DNA of 64,000 bases from DASYQD01 sp963837455 (GTDB lineage: Bacteria > Acidobacteriota > Thermoanaerobaculia > Multivoradales > JAIOJS01), in the NCBI GenBank assembly GCA_963837455.1, contig CAWINM010000009.1:197647-261646 (forward strand), given 5' to 3'. The notes under the pieces are model-generated. The model did no database searches, was not told the DNA's origin, and saw only the letters and a program-made list of their open reading frames with translations. Position numbers and translations under genes: made by a program. Of the stretch, positions 1 through 8,043 are shown one piece after another; positions within the stretch are counted from its first letter, which is position 1, and the number at the start of each line of letters is the position of its first letter.

Positions 1-16
1 GCACCCGTCCGGGTGC
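1..16. terminator. possible terminator hairpin at the left edge
   Basis: GCACCC and GGGTGC are perfectly complementary around a 4-base loop (GTCC). The hairpin lies 20 bases beyond the stop codon of the last gene of the minus-strand hyf-like operon, where a transcription end is expected. A T-tract on the minus strand would fall outside the window, so it cannot be checked. It could be chance in such GC-rich DNA. Confidence 0.25.
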
Positions 17-35
17 CGGCTCATCGCGACCTCGC

Positions 36-2182
36 TCACAGCCTGGAAGCCAGGAGCAGGCCGGCGAGCAGGGCGATCAGGACATAGGCGAGATAGGCGT
101 TGAGGCGCCCGTGATGGAGTCGCGCCAGCAGTGCCGCCAGTCGCAGGGCGCCCTCCCGCAGCGGTCGGATTGCCAGCCGGTCGATGAGGTGGACCTCGCT
201 GCGCTGGCGCTGGATGGCGGTCCGGAAGTGCTGTGCCACCGACTCGGAGGTGTCCTCCACGGTGGTGGGCCGAAACACGGCGTCGAACACGACGCGCACC
301 GGGTTGGAGAATCCGGTCGCGGTGTAGGTCATCTCCGGCAGCAACCGGCGGAGGCCACCGTCCCACGCCGGGCCGTGCTGCATCCGTGGTCGCTGCGTCA
401 GCAGGCGAGCCAGCAGCCAGGTAAGCGCGAGCAGCGCGCCGAGCACGACCAGCAGCCAGAAGGGGACGCAGCGTAGACCACTGGATTGGTAGCCCCTCCG
501 CGGTGGAGGAGGACGAGCCCCGCGCCCGGCAGCTGGTGTTGACCGAGTGCGGCCCCGAGGGACGCGAAGTCTGCCATGAACGCCGGCGGTAACTCGGCGT
601 GTCGCGGGTCGCCAGCGAAGAACGGCGGCACCAGCGCCGTCGAGGCACTGGCGCCCGCCAGCGGGCGAACGACCGCGTCGAGGACAGGGACGACGTAGGT
701 CGGAGTGGCGCCGAGCGCCAGACAGCACAGCGAGAGGAAGGCGGCCGGGGCGAGCGACCTCCAATCCGCCTCACGGGCGTCCCGCGCCGCCGTCGATCGG
801 CACACGCCCAGGAAGGTCATGGCGAAGGCCTTGACGAAGCAGGTCACGGCCAGCGCGGCGGTGAGCGCCAGCGCGGCGCCGCAGAGGGCGAAGGTCACCT
901 TGACGCCGACCGTGGGGAGGGCCGCGCTGGCCAGCATCGTCTGCAGGGTCAGCCACTCACTGACGAAGCCGTTGAACGGCGGCAGCGCTGCAATCGACAG
1001 GGCGCCGGCAAGAAACGCGGCGGCGGTCCAGGGCAGGCGGCGGATGAGGCCGCCCAGACTGTCGAGGTCTCGCGTGCCGCTCTGGGCCTCGACGGTGCTC
1101 GTGCCGACATAGAGCAACGTCTTGTAGAGCGAATGGTTGATCAGGTGATACAGGGCGGCGATGAGGGCAATCCCCGCCAGGATCGGCAGCTGGTCGGCCG
1201 CGAAGACGAGCCCCGCGCCCACCCCCACCGTGACGATGCCGGCGTTCTCGATCGAGCTGTGCGCCAGGAGTGCCTTGAGGTCGTTCGCCGTGGTGGCATA
1301 GAGGATGCCGACGAGGGCAGTGACAGCTCCGGTGACGAGCATGACCAGCCCGGGACCGGCGCCTGCCGGCGGCATCAGCGCGCCGTCGACGCGCAGGATG
1401 CCGTAGAGACCGAGGTCGAGAGTGGCGCCAGCGAGCAGGGGAATGAAGGGTGCGGGAGCGGCCTGATACGCGCGCGGCAGCCAGGCATTGACGGGCGCCA
1501 GGCCCGCCTTGACCCCGAAGCCGAAGAAGCTCAGGAGGAAGACGGCCCAGCGCACGCCGGGGGCGAGCCCGCCGGCCCCCTCTCGCAGCGCCGCGAACTC
1601 GAGCGACCCGGCGCGACTCGCGAGCAGGAGCAACGCCACCGCCACGGCGAGGGCGCCAGCTTCGCCCGCGGCCAGCATGAGAAAGGCCGCGCGGGTGTGT
1701 CGTCGCTCCTCGTGCTCGTAGCCCACGAGCAGGAAGCAGAGCAACGACATCAGCTCCCAGCTGACGAGGAACGAAACGACGTCAGCGGCGACCAGGACGC
1801 CGACGATCGTCACCAGCAGGGCGAGATACGACGCGCTGAAGGCACGCAACCGGTAGCGCGCTGCCAGCCGCGGCAGACTGGCGGCGAGGAAGAGCGAGGC
1901 CGGCAAAGCGACGAACGCCGTGACCAGGAGGAACAGCCCGGCCAGACGGTCGATCGAGATCGACATCGTGCCGAGCAGGGGAACGCTCCACAGCCTCCAG
2001 TGCTGGGCGTCGGCGCGGGTCATCGCCGTGGCCCCGGCCCAAGCCAGGGCCAGGGGTGCGAGCACTCCGCTCGTCGCGACGATTCGCGCCTGGAGCCTCT
2101 CGGCGGCCAGCAGGCTGACCACGAAGCCAGCAACGCAGAGCGCGAGAAAGGAGACCAGGGGCCAGGCCCCGGCGGAGATCAT
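36..2182 (-). CDS. hyfB: HyfB-like antiporter subunit of a hydrogenase-4/complex-I-type complex (one frameshift)
   Basis: Membrane subunit of the NuoL/NuoM/HyfB family, expected to carry proton or cation translocation in the inner membrane. It is about 715 residues, almost entirely hydrophobic helices. Family residues are visible: Glu in 'LVSWELMSLLCF', the broken-helix Lys in 'GVKAGLAPVNAWLP', 'LLAHSSIENAGI', and a Lys in 'HLINHSLYKTLLYVG'. The frame breaks near 454, where a CCCC run appears one C short. After it, the C-terminal part continues in another frame ('PFWLLVVLGALLAL' to 'LLAGLLLASRL'). The ATG at 2182 overlaps the stop of the preceding small-subunit gene as ATGA. It is the last gene of the operon here, whereas hyfB is near the front in E. 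coli. I am confident of the family. The exact ion is not visible. Confidence 0.88.
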
Positions 2183-2935
2183 TCGGCACGCTCCTCGGCG
2201 GCGGAAAGCGGCAACGACGGCCGGCAGGGAGAGGCTCGGCCCACCGCCACCAGCAGACCGTGGAGGATGGCGAGCGGTGGCGGCGGATGGCCGGGGACCT
2301 CGACGTCGACCGGCAGGAGGGCGCCGACCCCGCCCGCGGACATGAAGCTCGCCCCGAACACGCCTCCGGTCAGCGCGCAGGCGCCGACGGCGACCACGCG
2401 CTTGGGATCGGGCATCGCCGTGTAGGTTCGTTCGAGCGCATGCCGGAGATGATCGACTCCCGACCCGACGACGATCAGCACGTCGGCATGGCGGGGCGAG
2501 GGCGTCAGGAAGAAGCCGAGTCGGTGCATGTTGTAGTAGGGGTTGAGGAGGTTCCGCACCTCGTGCAGGCAGGCGCCGCAGTCGCCGGCGTCCACGACCA
2601 GCACGTGGATCGACCGCCGGAAGGCAGCGGCCAGCGGCACCGGGGCGGTGTCTGCATGGGGAGCCAGCGACCATTCGTATCCCGGGCGCCAAGGGATCGG
2701 CGCGGGGGTCTCGCGAGCGCAGCGGAAGCAGTGCACGCAGCGACGTGAGTCGACGCCGACTCTGCCTGCGGCGAGGGTCACCAGAGCGCCGGTGGGGCAG
2801 ACGCGCCGCGAGGCTCTCGTCTCCCGGTCCCGCCGCCGGCATCCCCGGCGACGCGCCCGCCGCGACCTCCGGTTGCGCCGGATAGCGCGTCGTGCGGACG
2901 CGCGCGTGGAGCCCGCGCAGGAGCCAAGGGCTCAT
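2179..2935 (-). CDS. hyfI: HyfI/NuoB-like small subunit with fused N-terminal ferredoxin (HyfH-like) domain, frameshifted
   Basis: Electron-transfer small subunit of the complex. The N-terminus ('MSPWLLRGLHARVRTTRYP') resembles the start of HycF/HyfH ferredoxins. A frameshift near 2810 separates it from the rest. Next comes a ferredoxin-like region with 'CPTGAL' and 'CVHCFRC', which has no recognisable first CxxCxxC motif and lacks the usual last Cys (Thr in 'ARETP'). The NuoB-like domain follows: 'DCGACLHE' gives the CxxC pair, 'VAVGAC' the third ligand, but the fourth ligand, normally in 'PGCPP', reads 'VPGHPPPP'. The His codon (CAT) differs from TGC at all three positions, so a single miscall is unlikely. 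Start is the ATG at 2935, 20 bases after the large-subunit stop. The stop overlaps the next gene as ATGA. Confidence 0.82.
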
Positions 2936-2954
2936 GGCCTGCCCCCGGCGCGCG

Positions 2955-4542
2955 TCACCTGTCGTTCTCCGCCACCGAGAGGCCGAGCGTGGCGAGGATG
3001 ATGGGAAAGTCCTGAAAGGCGAACCGCTCGACCGCGAGGTGGAAGCCGTGCCAGTTGACGAAGGAGGGAGGGACGACCCGGTAGCGGGCGACCCGCCCCT
3101 CGTCGTCGAGGCGCAGCCAGTGGTAGGCGGCTCCGCGCGGTGCCTCGACCCACCCCAGCGCTTCCCCTGGCAGCCTCGCCAAGCGCAGCGCACGACTCCC
3201 GCGGGCAGCCTCTCCAGCGCCTGCAGCAGGAGGGCGAGCGACTCCCGGATCTCGGCGAAGAGGATCCGCAAGCGTGCGTAGCCGTCCCCCTCCTGCTCGA
3301 CCGGGACCTCGAAGGCGAGCTCGCTGTAGATCTCGTACGGCTGCGCCCGCCGCAGGTCCCAGGCGACGCCGGAGGCGCGCCCGACCGGGTCCGACGAGCC
3401 CGTGCTCCCTCGCCTCGGAAGGGGAGATGTGCCCCACGTCCTCGAGCCGGTCGAGGAAGCTGCTGGCGAGTCGCAGGTGCCGTTCGAGGTCGGTGAGCCG
3501 CCGCACGACGTCTGACGCCCGGCGCGCGGCGACGCGGCAGTCCCTGTCCGCGAGGTCACACGCAAGGCCGCCGGGGACGGCCAACCCGAACAGGTAGCGG
3601 TGATCGGTCAGCTCGCCGCACAGCCGCAGCAGCTCCTCCTCGACGATGGCGGCTTCGCTGGCGGCCACCACCAGGCCGGTCGATTCGCAGATGCCGGCGA
3701 TGGCACCGGTGTGGTGGCGCAGGCGTTCGAGCTCGGCGAGCACCACCCGCAGCACGCGGGCCCTACGAGGGACGGCAGTGTGCGCCAGCTCCTCGGCAGC
3801 TCGACTGAAGCCGAGGGCGTGGGCGAAGGCCGTCGTGGCGGCAAACCGCTCGGCAAGGAGCAGGGCATCCTCGACGCGGCGACCCTCGGCGAGCTTCTCG
3901 ACGCCGCGGTACTTGTAGAACAACCGCGGGAAAGCGCGAACGACGTCTTCACCGACGGTCTCGAGGTGGAACTGCACCGACTCCGCGAGTCCGGCAAAGA
4001 CCGGGCCCACGGGCAACACGAAGGCCCCTTCGGCCTCGACCAGGCGTCGCGGGCGCCAATCCTCGCGAGGTCGGCGGGCGAAGCATCGCGAGCTTCCCGT
4101 CGAAGCGCTGGCGCATCGGCTCCACGCCCTCCTGCCAGACGTCGTCGTGGAGAACGAAGTCTCCGAGGCGGGGATGGCCCGCGAAGACGACGCCGAAGAG
4201 ATCCTCAGCCTCTCTTTCCTGCCAGTCGGCGGCGTGGACGCGGTTGCTGACCGTGGGAAACTCCCGCTGCTCGAGCGGCGCGCCGGTGACCAGCTGGACC
4301 CAGCCCGGTTCGTTTCGCCCATGCAGGAAGTAGCGGAGCCGCCAGCGGCTCGCGGTCTCCTCGACGACGAGGCTGGCGAAGGCATAGTCGGCGTCGGTGA
4401 AGAGCCAGGCGCAGACCTCGGGCAGCACCGCCGGCTCGCAATCGAACACCTTGCAGCCGGCTGGCACCTCACTTCCTTCGCGCCGGCGCACGCCTCGCTG
4501 CCAGCCCTCGGCCACGGCGGCCGCCATGCGGTCCGCCCTCAC
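2955..4542 (-). CDS. hyfG: HyfG/NuoCD-like large subunit lacking [NiFe] cysteines (Ehr-type), frameshifted
   Basis: Fused NuoC (30 kDa)/NuoD (49 kDa)-type subunit of about 528 residues. The N-terminal NuoC-like part includes 'ADWQEREAEDLFGVVFAGHP'. The NuoD/HycE-like part includes 'FYKYRGVEKLAEG' and ends 'ILATLGLSVAENDR'. In E. coli HycE the first metal motif follows FYKYRG as 'RVCGICGFAHS'. Here the aligned stretch is 'RFAATTAFAHA', so both Cys are gone. The C-terminal 'DPCYSCTDR' aligns with 'GLSVAENDR', so both Cys are gone again, and ExDR resembles the complex I NuoD end. Frameshifts lie near 4070, 3392 and 3200. They are outside both motifs, each of which sits in clean local frame. The start is GTG 4542 (ATG 4527 is an alternative). 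This matches energy-converting-hydrogenase-related complexes. The substrate is unknown. Confidence 0.85.
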
Positions 4543-5986
4543 CGGAGAGCTCCCGCGCCGCGGCGACGAGGAGCCCCTGCAGGGGGCCGGGCTGCCAGAG
4601 GCCGAGCAGGAGGGGGGGCAGGGCGCCGATCGCCAGCGTGAGCACGCAGGTGGCTGGAAGCGCGATCCGTTGCTCCGCTGCGCCGCCGGGGCTCGTCTCC
4701 GGCGGCTTGCCGAACACCATGTTGGTGACGTGGCGGGTGACTCCGACGAACGCGATGACGATGAACAGGGCGAGCAGCCCGGTCGTGAAGTAGTGGCCTC
4801 CCGCCAGCCCCGCGCGCAGGACGGCTAGCTCGCTCGCGAAGACGGCGGTGGGCGGCGTCCCGGCGATGGCAAGACCGGCGAGGAGCACCGACGAGCCGAC
4901 GCCGAACGAGGTGCGGAGAACGCCTCGGACGCCGGCGATCTCACGGCTGCCGACGGTCAGCAGCAAAGCGCCCGCCGCAAAGAAGCAGAACGACTTGGTG
5001 ACCGCGTGCGCGAGGAGCTGGAACGTCGCCGCCAGCCTGCCGGCCGCTCCGAGGCCCGCGGCGACGAAGACGATCCCCATGTGCTCGACGGTGGAGAAGG
5101 CGAACATCCGCTTGTAGTCGCGGACCTGGAGCAGGAGGAAGGCGGCCACTCCCGCCGAGACCAGCCCGATCACCTGCGCCCACGCGGCGACCCGCCCCGG
5201 CGGCAGCAGGGGGAAGAGCCTCAGGATGCAGTACAGGGCTGCGGTCGTCTTCACGCCCGACAGCAGGGCGCACACCGGAGTCGGCGCCTGGCTGTGGGCG
5301 TCGGGAAGCCAGGTGTGCATCGGTACGAACCCCACCTTGGTCCCGAAGCCCACCAGCACGAGCACGAACCCGAAGGCCGCCAGCCGCGGTGGCATGGCCG
5401 GCGTCGCTTGCAGGCCGGCCCAGGTGAAGACGTCGCCGCCGCCCTGTCGCTGGGCCCAGAAGAGGACCAGAAACCCGAGCAGCGCCACCGCCGCGCCCAT
5501 GAACATGAGGGCGATGTACTTCCAGGCCGCCTCGAGGGCCGCGTGGGTGTTCTCGTAGGCCACGAGCAGCACCGAGAAGAGTGCCGTGAACTCGATGGCG
5601 ATCCAGGCAAACGCCGGCTCGGCCGCGACGGGAACCGCCAGCAGCGACAAGAGGAAGAGGTTGAGGTGGGCGTAGTAGAAGCGCACCCTGCCATCGGTTC
5701 GCCGTTCGGGGCCCGCCTCGAGGAAGCCCCACGAGAAGAGCGCGGCCAGCAGACCGACCCAAGCGACGAGCAGGAGCAGCAAGGCGCCGAAGCCGTCGGT
5801 CGCGATCCAGCCGGTGACGGCGGTCGTCCGCCCGCTGGCGAGAACGGTGCCGACGACGCGCAGCGCCAGAACCAGGGTGCCGGCCGCGGCGACAAGGGTG
5901 GCGATCGGCGCTGCCCGCCGTCCCAGTGGCAACGTCGAGACGGCCAGCGCGCCGAGCGGCATCGCGAGGATGAGGAGGAGGATCAC
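4469..5986 (-). CDS. hyfF: HyfF-like antiporter subunit
   Basis: Second NuoL/M/N-type antiporter-like membrane subunit, about 505 residues. It keeps the charged residues of the family: Glu in 'WIAIEFTALFSVLL', Lys in 'GFGTKVGFVPMHTWLPDAH', 'FSTVEHMGIVFV', and a Lys in 'AHAVTKSFCFFAAG'. These are the residues thought to line the proton half-channels in complex I. The start is GTG at 5986, overlapping the hyfE stop as GTGA and preceded by GGAGGAG. As read, the frame runs 74 bases into hyfG. A TGA at 4539-4541 in another frame would give the 4-base overlap usual in this genome, so a small frameshift near the end is possible. Confidence in the family is high. Confidence 0.88.
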   Translation of the reverse strand: MILLLILAMPLGALAVSTLPLGRRAAPIATLVAAAGTLVLALRVVGTVLASGRTTAVTGWIATDGFGALLLLLVAWVGLLAALFSWGFLEAGPERRTDGRVRFYYAHLNLFLLSLLAVPVAAEPAFAWIAIEFTALFSVLLVAYENTHAALEAAWKYIALMFMGAAVALLGFLVLFWAQRQGGGDVFTWAGLQATPAMPPRLAAFGFVLVLVGFGTKVGFVPMHTWLPDAHSQAPTPVCALLSGVKTTAALYCILRLFPLLPPGRVAAWAQVIGLVSAGVAAFLLLQVRDYKRMFAFSTVEHMGIVFVAAGLGAAGRLAATFQLLAHAVTKSFCFFAAGALLLTVGSREIAGVRGVLRTSFGVGSSVLLAGLAIAGTPPTAVFASELAVLRAGLAGGHYFTTGLLALFIVIAFVGVTRHVTNMVFGKPPETSPGGAAEQRIALPATCVLTLAIGALPPLLLGLWQPGPLQGLLVAAARELSGEGGPHGGRRGRGLAARRAPARRK

Positions 5987-6672
5987 GGCTGGCTCTCCTC
6001 CTTGAGGCTGGCGAGCGCGCCCACCTCCGTCGTGCCGATCCGCTCGGCCAGGGTTCGCGTCAGCAGGCCGACGACGAGGGCGAGCACCAACACGTCGAAG
6101 GCGATCGCGAGCTCGGCGATGAGCGGCAGGCTCGGTGCGAGCGCGATGCCGGCGAAGAAGGCTGCGTTCTCCATCGCGAGGAGCCCCAGCAGCAGCGGCA
6201 CCGCCTCGCGACGCACCGCCGCCGTGAGGCCACCGACCAGTAGCCCGGCGACGCCGATGGGCAGATTGAGGCCGACCGGGCCGTCGCCCGCTGCCAGTAG
6301 CGGCGAGGCCAGGAAGAACGCCAGGATGGTGAGCGCCAGGGCGATCAGCAGGGAGGTCGGGATGTTGACGCGTTGATGGATCTCCCGGCGCCCGTAGACC
6401 TCTCCGCGCACGGTCCGCACCAGCACCCAGGGGACGAGCGCCGGCTTGAACGCGAGGTCGATGACGCCGAGGGCGAAGAGGTGCCAGGAGCCGAAGTAGG
6501 TCGCCAGGATGAAGGCCGACGCCGCCAGCAGCAGTCCGTTGGCCTGGAACCAACGTAGACAGCCCAGGGTCTGGCGTGTGGCGACCATACCGAAGGCGGT
6601 GAGCAGGAACAGGCCCCCGGCGAGAGCGTTGAGGCTCGCGAGTAGCGCGGCGGTTGTCGAACCGGGTGTCAT
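5983..6672 (-). CDS. hyfE: HyfE-like membrane subunit
   Basis: Polytopic membrane protein of 229 residues, the size and position of HyfE (NuoK-related) in hydrogenase-4-type complexes. Conserved-looking segments are 'FGSWHLFALGVIDLAFKPALVPW' (a Lys in a membrane segment) and 'AMENAAFFAGIALAP' with a membrane Glu, like the NuoK glutamate. It starts with ATG seven bases after the stop of hyfC and ends in a GTGA overlap with hyfF, so it is in the operon. No separate HyfD was seen. HyfE together with HyfF is typical of Hyf/Ehr complexes rather than of Ech- or complex I-type ones. Confidence 0.85.
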   Translation of the reverse strand: MTPGSTTAALLASLNALAGGLFLLTAFGMVATRQTLGCLRWFQANGLLLAASAFILATYFGSWHLFALGVIDLAFKPALVPWVLVRTVRGEVYGRREIHQRVNIPTSLLIALALTILAFFLASPLLAAGDGPVGLNLPIGVAGLLVGGLTAAVRREAVPLLLGLLAMENAAFFAGIALAPSLPLIAELAIAFDVLVLALVVGLLTRTLAERIGTTEVGALASLKEESQP

Positions 6673-6679
6673 GGCCAGC

Positions 6680-7630
6680 TCAGAACCCGAACAGACCGGC
6701 GATCATCGCGGTGACGGCGGTGATGAACGCGGCGCCGAGGAACTCGGTGATGCGGAAGAGTCGCAGCTTGGCGAGCGACGACTCGATGGCGGCGAGCGTT
6801 ACCACGAAGGCGAGGACCTTGAGCAGCACGAGCGGGATGGCCGTGGCAACGGCGAGGATCGCGCGCTCGTGGGCGAGACCCCAGGGCGTCAGCAGGACGT
6901 TGAGGAAGATGGTGGCGAGCACGAAGAGCTTCATCTGCCCGCCCCACTTCACCAGCGCCAGGCCACGCCCCGAGTACTCGAGCGACTTCGACTCGTCGAT
7001 CATGGCGAGCTCGAAGTGCCCAGTCGGGCTGTCGACCGGGATCCTCCCCCCTTCGGCGAGGATGAGCATCAGGAAGGCGAGCGAGAGCAGAACGTGCGAC
7101 GGCGCGAAGAAGCTCGCCTCCGGCGTCGACCACCTCTTCTGCACGATGTACGGAATGGTGGAACCGGCCACGAACGAGACGGTGAAGAACACGATCATGA
7201 ACACCGGCTCGGCGAGGAACCCCACCATACGGGTTCGGCTCGCGCCCACGGGCCCATAGGGATTGGTGGTGTCGATCGCCGCGAGAGCGGCGAAGAAGCC
7301 GGCCAGGGACAGCACGAACCCCCCGCCGAGCATGTCTCCCATGAAGGCGAAGAAGAGGGGATAGTCCGTCAGCACCGGGATGAGCAGAGAGACGAAGATC
7401 GGCGCCGCGAAGATGAGGTAGGGCGCGGCCCGGAAGATCCACGAAGCCTGATCGGAGACCACCTCGTCCTTGTGCAGGAGCTTCCAGAGGTCGCGATAGG
7501 GCTGGACCACGCTCGGGCCGCGACGTGCCTGGATGCGCTCCTTGAGGCGGGTCAGGACGCCAGCGAGCAAGGGGGAGAAGAGGAGCACCACCAGCGCCTG
7601 CGCCAGGTTGAAGAGGATCAGGCTCGTCAC
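6680..7630 (-). CDS. hyfC: HyfC/NuoH-like membrane anchor subunit
   Basis: NuoH/HycD/HyfC-family protein of about 316 residues that docks the peripheral arm on the membrane. Family signatures: 'RIQARRGPSVVQPYRDLWKL' near residue 35, and the cytoplasmic acidic loop 'EGGRIPVDSPTGHFELAMI', the equivalent of the complex I loop at the quinone channel. The chosen start is GTG 7630 ('VTSLILFNLAQALVV'), where homology begins. An ATG at 7678 would add 16 polar residues unlike the family. It is the first gene of the minus-strand operon that continues with hyfE, hyfF, hyfG, hyfI and hyfB. Confidence 0.87.
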   Translation of the reverse strand: MTSLILFNLAQALVVLLFSPLLAGVLTRLKERIQARRGPSVVQPYRDLWKLLHKDEVVSDQASWIFRAAPYLIFAAPIFVSLLIPVLTDYPLFFAFMGDMLGGGFVLSLAGFFAALAAIDTTNPYGPVGASRTRMVGFLAEPVFMIVFFTVSFVAGSTIPYIVQKRWSTPEASFFAPSHVLLSLAFLMLILAEGGRIPVDSPTGHFELAMIDESKSLEYSGRGLALVKWGGQMKLFVLATIFLNVLLTPWGLAHERAILAVATAIPLVLLKVLAFVVTLAAIESSLAKLRLFRITEFLGAAFITAVTAMIAGLFGF

Positions 7631-8043
7631 GACGTCTTCGCCCTGGGCTCGCCCATGCTGCAGGGCGCGTGGCGCCATGGCACCGCTGGCGTGGGGCCGG
7701 GAGAACGCAGATCGGCAGGTTGCTCGGGAGGCTGCCGCAGCGTCAGGTGGAAGCTAGGAAGCCTCGAACCGAGCCGAGTCGGAGAGCGCTTGCCTTGGTC
7801 CGCCGACGATCCACCACTCTCCACGGACACCCCCTACTTGCGGCGACGAGCCGGGAAGTAGGAGTCATCAGCGCCCGGAGGCAGCGGTCAGGGCGGACTC
7901 CATCGCCCGAAGTGCGTGTCGGGAGATGGTACCAAGGCCCTTCTTCGCGGGCAAGACGTCGCGTCGAGTCTTCGTGGCCACGTGGGCGAGCCGCGCCCTC
8001 CGTCGCCACGCCGCCAGGAGATGGCCGTGGTGGCCGCGGAGCG
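7631..8043. other. 413-base non-coding stretch upstream of the hyf-like operon
   Basis: No convincing gene was found on either strand. The region must hold the promoter of the minus-strand hyf-like operon and the 3' end of the preceding minus-strand operon. The only structure noticed is an inverted repeat CCTACTT (7833-7839) / AAGTAGG (7856-7862) with 16 bases between the arms, about 200 bases upstream of hyfC. It could be an operator but there is no second copy to support it. Confidence 0.4.

Noticed and set aside
599..2425. Long plus-strand open frames rich in Arg, Glu and Gln opposite the hyf-like genes
   Set aside because: They are antisense shadows caused by high GC. They lack recognisable domains, and the minus-strand frames have clear homology.
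2955..7630. Functional [NiFe]-hydrogenase (hydrogenase-4 or formate hydrogenlyase)
   Set aside because: Both Cys pairs that bind NiFe are missing in clean local frame and no maturation genes are seen, so hydrogen chemistry is not supported.
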